Positions 22,141-33,689 of a DNA stretch of 64,000 bases are shown one piece after another. Made by a program: the position numbers and the translations under genes. The notes under the pieces are model-generated. The model was given only the letters and a program-made list of their open reading frames with translations. It was not told where the DNA came from and did not search any database. Source of the stretch: Bettongia penicillata ogilbyi (Eukaryota > Chordata > Mammalia > Diprotodontia > Potoroidae); contig JAJHZJ010000008.1 in NCBI GenBank assembly GCA_023548195.1, forward strand, positions 957,999 to 1,021,998, in the 5' to 3' direction. The first letter of the stretch is position 1. Each line of letters starts with the position of its first letter.

Positions 22141-24095
22141 ATTCCAAAATTTTGGACAGGTTATTTGTGAAAAAATAGATTCTGTGATGGTTATTGGTAC
22201 TCATGATTATTTCCAAAGTTAAATTCTCCTAGAATTTCTCAAGCCACTTGATCCTTTGTTGGTTTTGTCATTCTGTAATGTGTTTGAGGTTATATTTTAC
22301 ATTCTGGTAGCCTGCTCCTTGGTGTTTGTTTGCAATGTAATGAAGGAAATAAAAAAAAAAAATCTACCTGGGGGTTAATTCAACATTATCAGACAGTACT
22401 TTGCCATTTCCAGGTTCCATTGTCTGTCTGGCAAGTTTCTGATACCTCACAAGGGTATGGTGAAAGATTCATTCAGTTAATTACGTGCGATGGACAAGTT
22501 TCATATCTAACACATGCTTATGAGTTCAAGTAGAATCTGATTTCCCTAACATACAGAGTTTGTTCAGATGGCTTCCAGTTTTAAAAGGATGTGTCATGTT
22601 AATCGCTCCTAATCTGGGGTGAGATGACAATACAAATTATGGTCTTTTTCAAAGAACTACAAAAACTCCTTCTTCAATGCTGGTTCTCATCATATATCCA
22701 AAATCATTTCAGTGAGCATCTTGCTTAATGGTAAGGATTATAATAAGAATAATTGCTATGATTATCAATAATAAGAGCTATCATTTTTACAATGCATGTT
22801 GTTTTAAAAAATGAAACCTATAATGTAATGTGTGCTTTGCAGAACTTTAGCTTTTCATGAGTCTCCAGAGTCTTGTGCTATGGAGCAAATAATTTTCCAT
22901 TTCTTCAAATTTTCTAAGAAGTATGCTCCCTGATGATCTGAAGTTATTCAAGCACCTTAAAATATAGGATATAATATTAAACTCTATAAATACTTACACA
23001 GAATCTCTTTTATATGTACAGTGTTTTACACCATTGAAAATTATTTAAAACTGTAAATTTTATGTTGCTATCATGCTCAGAACCGGAACTACAGTGAGTT
23101 TTTATTTAGGACATTTTGTAAGACAGAAGGAACATGGCTCCTTTACGGAGGCTGTTCTAAAGAGGCAAAAAAATGCACGAAATTATTATGTGTTAAAGGT
23201 ATGTCTTAGTTATTGATTTTTTACTTTCTTTGATAAAATAAATAAAAGGAGAATCCTCTCCAAGGGAAAAAAGTTGAAAAGAGTTCATATTCATGTTAGT
23301 GGTCGAACATGGAGAACATTTGGGAAAAGGCATTCTTTAAGTTAATGTATAAATTATTACTTGAAAAATAAAAATTCCCCCATAGTTTTTTATATTTTTA
23401 GCAACCTCAAACAAATCAGCAAGTGAGAAAATCTTTTTGTTTCTTAGAAACATTTCATATAGAGTGTCCTATCAGAATAAGAAATAAGTACTACTTCCTA
23501 TTATGTGAGAAAAGTGTGTGAGGTTTTTATTTTAATATAGATATAGAGATCAGCCTACCAATTAATCATCTTTGAAGGCTGTTGAGTAGTGCTAAGTAAT
23601 AATTCTCTCGAAATTGATTGTTAAAGGTCCGCACAGATGACTGCTATTAAAGTATATTATTATATGTATGATTCTGCTTTTAAACTGGAAAAAATGAACT
23701 TTAACTTGTGGTTTTCTACATTAGCAATTTATCTACTTATGAGAAGCTTTTCACTTTAAAATGTTCCATCAGGTTTGTCTTAAATTGAAAAACTTAATTG
23801 TACTCCCATCAAGATTTTCATGTTTTAGAAAAAAGATAGACACTTTTATATGTTTTCCTAACATCATTTTATTCCAATTTCGAGTAATCTTGGAAACAAG
23901 ATTTAATTGGTAGATTATAAACTGAAGTTGTATTTGCTCTGTCATTTACATTCCAACTACTAAGGTCAGGCTTCAGAAATTTTAACATTGTCCTCTACTT
24001 GCTTTTCACTGTTTCATCACCTTTTACCTATAATTTAGCTTAGTGGTAATATCACAACTTTCTCTCCATAGTTGTACTTATAGTTGCATATGGGC

Positions 24096-24098
<3 letters not shown>
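22141..24098. other. 2-kb unique stretch without repeats
   Basis: No interspersed repeat seen. 22,380-22,540 ('cagttaattacgtgcgatgg') and 23,060-23,200 ('cagaaccggaactacagtga') look less drifted than their surroundings and could be short conserved non-coding elements. Confidence 0.4.
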
Positions 24099-24167
<69 letters not shown>

Positions 24168-24215
24168 GAGAGACAGAGAGACAGAGAGACAGAGAGACAG
24201 ATAGACGGAGACAGA
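24099..24215. repeat. (TG)n(AG)n compound microsatellite
   Basis: About eighteen TG units pass into AG runs, then ACAGAG units, then a GATAGACGG end. The Ser/Leu/Thr/His frame on the minus strand is its translation. Confidence 0.95.
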
Positions 24216-24242
24216 GAATGTGGATTTGAGGCCATTGAGTTC

Positions 24243-24655
24243 AACAATTTAAAAAATATGTATTTAGCCTCTAGCATGTTCAAGGCACTAAGTCAGCCTC
24301 AATGATACAAGCACAAAGAAGAAATGCCCTTTCTCAAGTATGCTGGGAGTGAGATACTGGGGTAAGGTGAAACATGTATGAACAAATGCGACAGAAGTAA
24401 AACTGAGAAAGGAGAGAACACCAAAAATTGAAGTATGTGGAACGTTGTTTTGAAGGAAGACTGAGAGACTTAGAAGCAAAGATGAAGGATGACTTGGGTA
24501 GGTGGAGAGGAATGAGCTAGAGTGTCAAATCTGGGGAATATCTAACATGCTAGTTTGATTGAAACATAGAATTGGTAAAAGAGAACAATAAGAAATAAGG
24601 TTATGAAGGTGGGTGGGAGACCTGGAACAGGTATTGGTTGCCAGCATAAGGAGAG
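24243..24655 (-). mobile_element. L2 LINE fragment
   Basis: 'tgtatttagcctctagcatg', 'caatgatacaagcacaaaga' and 'tgaaggatgacttgggtagg' follow reverse L2 order, strongly decayed. It probably resumes after the next microsatellite (24,774-24,960). Confidence 0.5.
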
Positions 24656-24656
24656 C

Positions 24657-24658
<2 letters not shown>

Positions 24659-24712
<54 letters not shown>

Positions 24713-24773
24713 ACAGAGAGAGACAGAGAGTAAGAGACACAAAGAGAGACACACAGAGAGAGACAGAGAAACA
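24659..24773. repeat. (TG)n(AGAC)n compound microsatellite
   Basis: About twenty-five TG units pass into AGACAGAG and ACACAGAG units. It has the same design and orientation as the one at 24,099. Confidence 0.95.
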
Positions 24774-24975
24774 GGGAGGCAACAGGGTGTGAGTAAAGAA
24801 CAGTGAGATATGGAAGGATAGTGAATAACCTCTAGGTGAATTACCATAGGTGATGGAGAACCACCGTGGCTTTTTTTTCTTTTAGCAGATCTGCGTCTTG
24901 ATATCTTTATAAATAAAGGATTAAGCAGAGATTGGAAGACAGGGTATCTGTTAACAGACTATCATGGCACTCAGC

Positions 24976-25075
24976 TGTTGTTCAATCACTTCTCAGTTGT
25001 CTCCAACTCTTTGTGATCTCATTTGAGGTTTTCTTGGCAAAGATACTGGAGTGGTTTGTCATTCCCTCCTCCACT
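24976..25075 (-). mobile_element. MAR1-like SINE, 3' part only
   Basis: 'gttgttcaatcacttctcag', 'gaggttttcttggcaaagat', 'actggagtggtttgtcattc'. The core and head are missing. Confidence 0.8.
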
Positions 25076-25302
25076 CCAAGCTAAGAGTAAGGAAAGTCCA
25101 TATCACTGTGCCATTTACATGAATGAAGAGAAGAGGAGAAGAAAAGATGCTGAATTTATCAACTTGTTAAGATTTGGAAACTGACTGAACATAATGGGTG
25201 AGAGAGAATTAAAAAATGAAAAATAATAACACATACCATGCCAACCAAATTAGTAAGAGTATGCTGATGCCCCCAACAGAAACAGGGAAATTTGGAGGTA
25301 GG

Positions 25303-25372
25303 TTATGTTCACCCCTCATTGTTGAAGAAGACCATACCATCAGAGAAATGCACTTGACTTTGTTTTAGAGGA
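25303..25372 (-). mobile_element. Fragment of RTE-type marsupial SINE
   Basis: 'ctcattgttgaagaagacca', 'taccatcagagaaatg', 'cacttgactttgttttaga' is the reverse of the 3' part of the element at 29,575-29,788, with an internal deletion. Confidence 0.6.
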
Positions 25373-25879
25373 AAATAACGAGTACCATCCTGGACAGGTG
25401 GAGCTTGACATGCATATTAAAAAGGAAATTTCCCTTTTAATTAAAGAAGTATATCCCCCAAAAACATAATAATAAGAGATAACAGTTTATGTCATCGACA
25501 TGCCAACCTCACAGAAAGAGAAGTATTGCTTCTAATTTTCACAAAAAGCTAGAGATTTTACCCAACCTTTCACCTTTTATAAAGGGATATCTTTATGCAA
25601 TTATAGCATATTGAAGATAATCCCTATTCCTAGCTACCCTGTAGGTGTCTTAAGGATAAATACAATAATAGGTAGAAGCACTTTATTAGAAAAAGTATCA
25701 GAAAATTAAATGCTAGGTATTTATTACTTTAATAATATATAACTGGGAACTTTTAAAAATTTGGCTCAAGGTAGAATGCCAGATTCATTCCATAGACTAG
25801 ATTACATTGAAAGAGATGTTGGTATGATGGTGAAAATGATTAAGAAGTATGCAAGCATATGGTAATGAGACATTTCATG

Positions 25880-25932
25880 GACCCATAGAACGTTAGAATT
25901 AGAGAAAACATCAAGAAGTCATTAATTGAATC
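25880..25932 (-). mobile_element. L3/MIR fragment split by L1
   Basis: 'cccatagaacgttagaatta', then 'gagaaaacatcaagaagtca', is the first part of a reverse L3/MIR copy. The missing continuation ('acttaatccaaaccactca') lies at 26,745-26,800, beyond the L1. Confidence 0.6.
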
Positions 25933-25934
25933 AT

Positions 25935-26745
25935 TAAGATTGGTTAAAATGATTGAAGCAAAAGCAACAAATGTTGGAGGAGATGTGGAAAAATTGGGAC
26001 ACTCATTTATTGTTGGTCAAATTCTGAACTGATTTAACTATTTTGGAGAGCAATCTAGAATGCCCAAAGAGCATTAAAATGCCTGTACCCTTTGACACAG
26101 CAATACCCCTAGTAGGTCTATTTCCAAAGATGATTAGAAGAAGAGAAAAGGAACCTATACATTCTAAAAATATTTATTGCAGCTCTCTGTAGTGCCAAAA
26201 AACTGGAAATTGTAAGGATGCCCATCAATTGACTCAATTGGCTGAATGGTGGAACAAATTGTGGCATATGGTTGTGATGGAATATTACTGTGCTATAAGA
26301 AATGATGAGCTCAATGAACTTAGAAAAACATGGATAGGCTTGCATGAAATAATGAAGAGCAAAGTGAACAGAGCCAAGAGAACATCGTATACAGTAACAA
26401 CAAAATTGTTCTAACAATTTTGAACAAATAAGTCATTTTGACTATTATAAATACCCAAATTGACTACAAGGGACATATTAAGGAAGACACTACTTGCATC
26501 CAGAGAAAGAATTAACAAATAGAAGTATGTATAGATTGATTCGAGTGGGGATTGGGGATAATAGAAAAAAAGGAAAAAAAGAAAAAAAAATTTACATGAT
26601 AACTTTATTATAAATATTTAAAAGGAATACCAAGTTGTACCTGATAGATTTGCAGTTTCATGTGAAATCATCTTCTTTTAATTATACTATGCTATGGGAA
26701 TGCTTGTTTTATTCTGTAGATTAAAAATAAAATAAAAAAGATCAC
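25935..26745 (+). mobile_element. L1 LINE, 5'-truncated, ORF2 C-terminus plus 3' UTR
   Basis: A decayed frame at 26,229-26,414 reads WWNKLWHMVVMEYYCAIRND, the counterpart of the conserved L1 ORF2 C-terminal segment W-K-MWH-TMEYYAAIKKDE. Upstream are the usual 'gacacagcaatacccctagt' and 'gcccatcaattgactcaatt'. Downstream are 'gcatccagagaaagaatt' and the tail 'gggaatgcttgttttattct' with a TAAAAATAAAATAAAAAA end. It is about 810 bp, 5'-truncated and not mobile. Confidence 0.88.
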
Positions 26746-27610
26746 TTAATCCAAACCACTCATTTTATAGAAGAGGAAAATTCATCTTATAAAAAATAAT
26801 TTATTTATTCAAAATTTTCCAGATAGTTAACCAGCCTTGGTTAACTAAGAGATATTCCTCTAGTTCTGGCTGCCTCTATTTACATAATGTAAACTATTTA
26901 GAAGCCATAAAGCCATGTTTAAGAGAGGGATTTCTACTTTTTCCCAGCACTGGACATAGGCTACCTCTTTAAAAAAAAAAAAAAACTAATTGAATTGCTT
27001 TACGAAATATGATATTACAATATATTTTTTAAAACTTTAAAAAATTCAGTGTCCTTCTCATTGGCCCAGAAGACATTAAAAGTAATGTAGATTTGTGCAA
27101 ATGGTTACCCAGATAAAGAACATAGAAACCACATAACTCACTATTGGCTTTCTTATTATTTTTGTGGGAATATTATCAGCAGAACATTTTTGTGATCATA
27201 CATAGGCCACTAGTTAAGGAACATCAGTAAATTAAGGACCTCAGATTCCACATTCTCCTCTTCAAGTTCTTTTTCCATTATTTGCACCATAGATTTTGAG
27301 AACAAATTTAGGACATTATTTTTCTCATTGTCTCAGTAATCTGCAGAAAAAAAAGAAGGAAAAAAGGAATAAAGGGAGAATTTTCTATTTTAATAACATT
27401 AAATTCCTTTCTTCTTGAAAGTAACATGCAAATATTTTAAGATTTTTTTTAACATTTATTGTAGTTCATCCCAGTTTTGGAAATAAAGAACTATGGAAAT
27501 ACCATCAATAGTGAGGATTAATAAATTCCAAACATAGGTGTACGTATAGATGAATGCATATAAAGATTTAAGCATAAAAGTCAAGTTGAAGAAAGATGCA
27601 TTTAGTTCAC
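26746..27610. other. Continuation of split repeat, then unique DNA
   Basis: 26,745-26,800 completes the L3/MIR interrupted by the L1. From 26,800 on, nothing is recognised apart from A14 at about 26,971 and purine runs near 27,343. Confidence 0.5.
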
Positions 27611-27614
27611 AGTA

Positions 27615-27745
27615 GTACTATAGAGTCATAGAATGTCTGAGAAGAGACTTCAAAAAAACTCTACCCCCTTCTTAAGTATCTAGCCCATCCTCTAGCAAAG
27701 CAGGAAGCCCTTTGCAATATTCCTGTGAAGTAGTCAGTTATCTTC
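27615..27745 (-). mobile_element. L3/CR1 3' end fragment
   Basis: 'agagtcatagaatgtctgag' then 'cttaagtatctagcccatcc' fits the reverse L3 3' terminus, which starts near CATAGAAT. Confidence 0.5.
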
Positions 27746-27751
27746 CATCTG

Positions 27752-27950
27752 CACTTGAAGATGGACATTGGAAAGAGTACTACATTTGGAGTCAGAGGAC
27801 TTTGGTTAGATTCCTGTCACTTTCACTTTTTAGATATTGCATCATGGACAAGTCGTTGGGCCATTCTGGGTCTCAGGATTCTCATCCACAAAATGAAGGG
27901 GTTAGATCTCGGAAGTCCTTTCTACCTCTAAATCCATGATCCTATAATCT
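27752..27950 (+). mobile_element. MIR-related SINE
   Basis: 'tttggagtcagaggactttg', 'ctcatccacaaaatgaaggg', 'ctctaaatccatgatcctat' match the variant body also seen at 9,028. Confidence 0.75.
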
Positions 27951-28590
27951 TATGGTTTCCAATGAAAGGCGAATGAGAAATTTCCTGTGTATCTATTCCA
28001 TGCTGCTTTTGGATAACTGATGGTTAGAAAACTATCATCCTCATATTGACCTGAAATTAGCCTCTGCCTTCTTCAGTTGCCTGGGGTCTAATATAATGTG
28101 AGTGACATCTCCTTCATCTGTAAAACAGGGATGATAATAGAATTTACCTTTAGGACTATCGTGAACATCAAGTGAGATAATTATGTGTGTATGTATGCAT
28201 GCATGTGTGTAATACATACAGACATGTGTTATATGGTGTATATTTTGAAAGAACTTCTCATTATCTTAGTGTAATAATTATTATATTATATATGTTATAT
28301 GTTATATGACATGCAAAACAATTTTATCAGAATAGACATCAGAAAAGCATTAATGCATCTTAATCCTAGCAACTAAACTTGTCTGTTCATTGTATTGCGG
28401 ATTCTGAGAGTATTGCACTTAAAACTTTTTATAAATAAAAGCTCATAATTTAAGAAAATGATATTTTAAAATGATTTTTGAAGGAATTAATCATCCAAGG
28501 ATTAATCACTAATCCTTTACATTTAACAAATGGGTTAAACAAATGAGTATAATTCCACGACTTTCAAAATAGCTCCTAATTTGGATCACT
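27951..28590. other. Unique DNA with short TG and AT runs
   Basis: A (TG/GCAT) mix lies at about 28,182-28,215 and TATA-rich sequence near 28,275-28,310. A MIR tail may be present at 28,110-28,180 ('gtaaaacagggatgataata'). Confidence 0.4.
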
Positions 28591-28594
28591 AAGG

Positions 28595-28685
28595 ATCAGT
28601 TTCATTCAGCAAGCATTTATTAAGCTCCTTCTATGATAAGTGACTGGGGAATATGAGAGTAACAGATTCTCCTCCCTTGTTGATT
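28595..28685 (-). mobile_element. L2 LINE 3' end fragment
   Basis: 'ttcagcaagcatttattaag' then 'ctccttctatgataagtgac' and 'ggggaatatgagagtaac'. Confidence 0.6.
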
Positions 28686-28704
28686 TGCATCATTTTCTTT
28701 GTTT

Positions 28705-28935
28705 GAATTAGCTCTTTCAGAAATAGAGCACTGAGCCTGGAGTCAGGAATACCTGAGTTCAAATCCAGCCTCAGATACTTACCAGTAGCATAAATACCCT
28801 TGTACAAGTCACTTGATCTTTGCTTCAGTTTCTTTATTGCAAAATGGGGAAAATTATAACCCTGATCTCACTGGTTACTTATAAAAAGAGCATCACAAAA
28901 GTGCTTCTGAACCTAATAATAAATAGAAATCTTTA
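28705..28935 (+). mobile_element. MIR SINE
   Basis: 'gagcctggagtcaggaatac', 'caaatccagcctcagatact', 'ttgcaaaatggggaaaatta', then an AGTGCTTCTGAACC tail. Confidence 0.85.
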
Positions 28936-28944
28936 TCTTCCTAC

Positions 28945-29072
28945 CTCTGTGACAGCCGATGAATCACTTCATCACCCTGGGACTTTAATTCCTTATTTGT
29001 AAAATGAGGGGATGGTGTTAGAGGGCCTTCAGGATCCTTTCAATTCCAGCCCTATAGTCTTGTAAGTCTGTG
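28945..29072 (+). mobile_element. MIR-related SINE, 3' half
   Basis: 'cttcatcaccctgggacttt', 'ttgtaaaatgaggggatggt', 'ggatcctttcaattccagcc' form the 3' half of the variant-body type, in tandem with the preceding MIR. Confidence 0.7.
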
Positions 29073-29199
29073 ATTTATTCCACTTTTAATTCTTCTAAAG
29101 TATTTGTAAACTTTCATTCCTGAGTACTTTGAATTAGATCATAGACCTCCTGAGCAACGGTCTTACAGTGAGATTCATAAACTATTAAAAATTTTGATG

Positions 29200-29262
29200 T
29201 TTATATATATATATATACATATGTATGAATGTATGTGTATATATATATATATATATATTCTT
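29200..29262. repeat. (TA)n with TATG interruption
   Basis: Two TA runs flank CATATGTATGAATGTATG. Confidence 0.9.
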
Positions 29263-29574
29263 TCCATAAACATGTCTAGTAAATATACTAGTTGTTTCTT
29301 TCATCCAAGTCACTGATTAAATTGTTGGACAAAATAGTCAAATAGAAGAAAATTTATTATTTTCATGATTTTTTATATGTATCCAAAATTCCAAAGAAAA
29401 ATAAAGAATCTTAAGTATCCACAAGGTTGATTTATTTTCAATAATTTGATGTGTCCAGATTAATCATTTTATATTTGAAACAATATACACAACTCACCGC
29501 TGATCAATATTGGACCTACTCAATGGACTATTGGATCCATTTTGTGTTCCAGGATGTCACTCTTACAAGTTCAA

Positions 29575-29788
29575 TTTTGTTCCACTTAACCCCATTTGCC
29601 TCATCTTGGGTCATTTCCAGTCATCCTGATGAATATCTGGTCACTGGATTCAGATGGCTCTGGAGGAGGTGAGGTTGGTGACCTGCACAGCCCTCCCTCA
29701 CTCAAAACAAAGTCAAGTGCAAGTCATGTCATCATTTCTCTGATGGCATGGTCTTCTTCGGCAATGAAGGATGAACACACACATTCTA
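29575..29788 (+). mobile_element. Marsupial SINE, RTE-mobilised type (probable)
   Basis: 'ttccagtcatcctgatgaat', 'atctggtcactggattcaga', 'gtgacctgcacagccctccc', 'gcaagtcatgtcatcatttc', 'tcttcttcggcaatgaagga', ending GAACACACA. I associate this non-tRNA-headed body with RTE-type SINEs of marsupials. The overlapping frame 29,596-29,916 is a by-product. Confidence 0.65.
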
Positions 29789-29789
29789 G

Positions 29790-29900
29790 TGTTCCCATTA
29801 AGCAAACGTTTAATAAGAAACAAGGTGTTATGCACTGTATTAAACACTGGCAATATAGCACCAAAGATGAAAACACTATTTTCCCCTTGAAACTTAGCTT
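29790..29900 (-). mobile_element. L2 LINE 3' end fragment
   Basis: 'cccattaagcaaacgtttaa', 'tgcactgtattaaacactgg', 'aaagatgaaaacactatttt' are in reverse L2 order. Confidence 0.6.
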
Positions 29901-30407
29901 TCCAGATAAAAAGTGAGCCTCAGTAGTCACGTTCATTGATAGAAGAACATTGGCCATCTGCGCGATTGCTCATCATCAATAAGATTACTTACTGTGGCAT
30001 TTCTTTTTAATAGAAATGTAAGACATCTATGAGATACTGTATAATATGATAGCACCAGCTCATAGCCTCTTTAAAATGCTTCAAAAATGTGATTGTCTTT
30101 CCATCTAGTTTTCTAGGATTTAGGAAGATGCATAAAGTCCAGCTGACTTGAGTGCAGCATTGATGAAACTGTACTGACAGGTTCTTTATAGGTGTTGGCA
30201 CACTTTCATATTCTTATCATTTAGAAAGCTCATCTCAGAGAGGTCAGAGAATTGTGGAATTGATGTATTTCAGGCTTTTATTTTTTAATGCAGAAAAATG
30301 TCTCTTCAATCGCCTTCTTTAAGATGCACAGCATCCTTCTGTTCCAATCACTTGGTCAGGCTGAGACTGAACTGAAAACTAAAGCTGATGAATAACATGC
30401 TTGTAAT
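29901..30407. other. Unique sequence
   Basis: No repeat recognised. Composition is even, with 'ggccatctgcgcgattgctc' near 29,953, one of the few CpG-bearing stretches. It could be weakly conserved. Confidence 0.4.
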
Positions 30408-30640
30408 GAGACCTATCATTTATATATAGTGATTTAATATTTGCAAAGGACTTTACATTATCTGATCTGATCCCAACAACTCTCTTGTGAGTTAGGTAGT
30501 ATTCCCATTTTACAGATGAGGATACTGAGGCAAACAATGGTTAAATGACCTGCCCTAGCTCCCACAGATAATAATTGTCTAAGTGAAGATTTAAAACTAG
30601 GTCTTTCTGACTCCATATATAAGATTCAACATGCTAAGTT
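30408..30640 (-). mobile_element. MIR SINE
   Basis: 'tgcaaaggactttacattat', 'ttttacagatgaggatactg', 'gcaaacaatggttaaatgac', ending 'ctttctgactccatatata'. Confidence 0.8.
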
Positions 30641-30649
30641 GTTCTTCTT

Positions 30650-31040
30650 TTCTTTTTTTTAAAAGTTTTTTTTATTAATATCTTTTATTTTTACATTACC
30701 TTCTCCTGTGTAGATTTCCCAGTTTCCTTGCCCTTTTTCTGATTCCCTTTCTTCCTCATGCTCACTCCTTTCCCTCCCCAGCTATGGAACAGGAACCATG
30801 ATCACATAATCTTGGCCATTGTTCTCAGATAAGTTGTGTCAATCTACTTCCCTACGACCATACTCACCTCCCACCTCAATTTTCTCTCCCTGACCATTAT
30901 TTCCCTCCATCTGTAATCTCCCACATTACAATTTAATTTCCTTGAAAGCAGCGACTCTCTTTGTTTTTCCTATTTGTGTCCTTAGCAGAGGGTTGGGCAC
31001 CCAATAACATAGTAATATTTTTCCTTCATTCCTTCACAAG
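30650..31040 (+). mobile_element. L2 LINE tail with a T-rich leader
   Basis: 30,935-31,040 is a clear L2 3' end ('ccttgaaagcagcgactctc', 'gagggttgggcacccaataa'). 30,650-30,760 is T-rich, and 30,770-30,900 is pyrimidine-rich and may be L2- or L1-derived. That part is uncertain. Confidence 0.5.
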
Positions 31041-31274
31041 TATAAATTCCAGAAAGAAATTAACATCAGTGACAGGGTTGAGGAATATTTTTGAGGTATG
31101 ATCTTACCGTCCTATTTGTTCTTGATGTATACTGGAGATGATAGTTGGTGAGAGTATTCAAACATATTAAGCCTTGGGCTAGAGAAAAAGACTGTGAAAT
31201 AGAAGTTGAATTGATTCAGGAGGAGAAAGAGTATGATATGGAAGTCTACAGATAACAAGAAGGATTCAAATTAA

Positions 31275-31440
31275 CTAAAAACACGTATGAAAAAAGATGC
31301 TATCTGCATCCAAAGAACTGAAAATAGATGTAGAGAATAATGTCACACATACCCACACTACTATTTGTGTCTAATGGTAGCCATCTTGAGGGCAAGGTGG
31401 TGGGAGAGTAGAAAAAAGGAGAAAAACAAGGGAATTTATA
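31275..31440 (+). mobile_element. L1 LINE 3' UTR fragment
   Basis: 'gatgctatctgcatccaaag', 'aactgaaaatagatgtagag', then 'caaggtggtgggagagtaga' is the marsupial L1 3' UTR order. Confidence 0.6.
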
Positions 31441-32512
31441 GCCCCTGCTACCCCATTCTATATTTCTGGAAGGGAGGTTCTATAGCAACATTACTAATAG
31501 ACAATTTCTTTTTAATGACCTAATGTTACACCATATTTAAAACCATTGGGGATTATGTCCACTATGTCCATGTAGATATAAGCACAATTTCATAACAGGT
31601 CTTTTGACAATTCTCTAGCAATGGGAATACACATTGAATTTGCATTAATCTTAGTGTTCAGAAGTTCCTTTGCATCTAGCCAAAGTGGTGAAAGAAACTT
31701 TTGAGTGTATGAAGTTTCATTAAATATCAAACTAATCAGAAATGATTTTACATTATTCTTTTAGACCCAGAAACTAATCTCGAAGATTGACATTTATTGA
31801 ACCTGTGTTGAGATACCTTGACTTGATATCTAGTCTGTCTCTGAATAGTAGAGGATAACTTCTCATGGCCAGATGTAATATTTCACTGCACCTGGCAGAC
31901 TAAATTCTGTCCTAACTTAGTTTTGCAGAATCATCATTCTTTTGGTGTTGAAGGTATGTTTTGAAGCTCAATTGATTTTTTTTTTGACAATCAAAGCTAA
32001 ATCCCCAAGAATAACAAAATAAGACTCTGTGGATGTATAAACCCACACAGTAGGGTAGGTATATCTTAAGTATCACTGAATAAAAACAATGGTTTAAGAA
32101 TTTTTCTGACCATTTTTAGAATATAAAATTTGAGGAAAGGATATTATAATGAAACTGTCCCACTCAAAGCACTCTTTATGCTGGGATTTCTGAATGCATG
32201 GTTGGTGGAGGATGGTGAGGAAGATGGCTTGCAGATAGGCAGAATCAGGGCTAACAGATAAAAGAAGACTGGAAGCCTCCACTCAATATTACTAGACAGA
32301 TTATTCCATGGAACTAAGAAGACATTTTAGTCCAATCAAACTGGCCTCATTTATGTTCCTTGTATATGGTATTTCAGCTTGCTTTTATATCTTTTATCTT
32401 ATATCTTTTATATCTTTTTGCAGGCTGTCTCCCATGCCTACAAAGCTTTTTTTAATCATATCTGCTACTTGGTATCACTAACTCCCTTCAAGGCTCAGCT
32501 CAAGCGATATCA
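31441..32512. other. Unique sequence, no recognised feature
   Basis: 1.07 kb without a clear repeat. The heptad-like TTTTATATC repeats near 32,385-32,420 are short low-complexity sequence. Confidence 0.45.
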
Positions 32513-32514
32513 GA

Positions 32515-32700
32515 GGAATTAAGGTTGTATAGTGGATAGAGCACTGGTTCTGGAGTCAGGAAGACTTGAGTTCTAATTCAGGTTCAGACACTTACTAGTT
32601 GTGTTACCTTGAGCAGGTCACTTAATGCCTGTTTGCCTCAGTTTCCTCATCTGTAAAATGGGGATAATACTATCACTAACCTCCCATGGTTGTAGTGAGC
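32515..32700 (+). mobile_element. MIR SINE
   Basis: 'gtatagtggatagagcactg', 'gttaccttgagcaggtcact', 'ctgtaaaatggggataatac'. A well preserved copy. Confidence 0.9.
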
Positions 32701-32904
32701 ATTTTTTCCCACCCCCACTTTCCTCTCTCTTCTTTCTTCTCTCCCTTTTTCTCTTAGACTGGAAGTGCAATGCCACTCATGGGTTCACCCAGCTCTATTT
32801 CTGATACGAATTGTTCAGCCCCTCTTGCCCTTCCTTATGCACCTTCATTGCACACACACCCTCCATTTTGATGCCAGACTTATTGAGTTCACAGACAACT
32901 TAGA
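32701..32904. other. Unique spacer
   Basis: Pyrimidine-rich at its start, then unrecognised. The frame 32,765-32,956 is not supported. Confidence 0.4.
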
Positions 32905-33010
32905 GGTTAACTATTCCAAACCCACTCCTTTTACAGTTGAGAAAACTAAGATTTAGAGATTTAAAGGGACCTGACCAAGGTCACACAGCTAGTGAGTGAC
33001 TGAATCTAGT
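32905..33010 (-). mobile_element. MIR fragment
   Basis: 'cccactccttttacagttga', 'gaaaactaagatttagagat', 'caaggtcacacagctagtga'. Confidence 0.75.
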
Positions 33011-33084
33011 TAGTTCATTCAGCTGAATAGTTGCTGTCATCTTCCTGTTGACATAATGGAGAATGGCAGAGCAAGTTAATAGCA

Positions 33085-33500
33085 CATGAATATGACATTA
33101 TTGTGCTCTGTGAAACAATGAAGAAGATGGTTTTAGGAAAGCCAGAAAGAATTATATAAACTGATACAGAGGGAAATAAGCAGAACCAGCAGAATGATTC
33201 CTACTATTAAAGCAATGTTTTAAAGATAATGAACTTTGAAGGGCATTTAGGGTGGACCAACAACAAATCCACAGGAGTCAGGAAGAAATAATGGGACCCA
33301 CCTCCAAAAAGAGTGGATAGCTTCAGAGGGCAGAATGAAGTACCTGAATTTATTTGCGGACTAGGCTGATGTAGGAGTTTGTTCTGCATGAATATGCATT
33401 TGTAGCGGATTTTGTTTTTCTTGCCTTTTCAATGAGTGGGGAAGGGAGAAGGGAGAGGGAAAAAATTTAGAATTCAAAATAAAATTGAATTTCAGCAAAA
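33085..33500 (+). mobile_element. L1 LINE 3' end
   Basis: 'attattgtgctctgtgaaac' through 'actgatacagagggaaataa', 'gcagaaccagcagaatgatt', then UTR sequence 'ttttgtttttcttgcctttt' and 'ggggaagggagaagggagag'. The ORF2 terminus is decayed. Confidence 0.75.
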
Positions 33501-33529
33501 AAACTCCAAAAAATGTTATTTGATCCCAA

Positions 33530-33660
33530 CCTTCCCTCTGAGAAAAATGAGACCCAGAGAAATTGACTTCTCATTGTGGCAGAGCTTGTAAGTCTATGAA
33601 GCTGAATTTAAAATAAGTCTTCCTGATTCATGCCCAGTGTTCTAACAGGGCTGCCTTTCA
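33530..33660 (-). mobile_element. MIR fragment
   Basis: 'gagaaaaatgagacccagag', 'ttgtggcagagcttgtaagt', 'gcccagtgttctaacaggg'. Confidence 0.65.
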
Positions 33661-33689
33661 GTGCGATGGTTAAACAGTTTTCAGCTGAG

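Noticed and set aside
24035..24847. Frames with Ser/Leu and Thr/His runs
   Set aside because: Produced by two TG/AG microsatellites; no other coding support.
26118..26417. 99-codon minus-strand frame
   Set aside because: Antisense of the L1 ORF2 relic on the plus strand.
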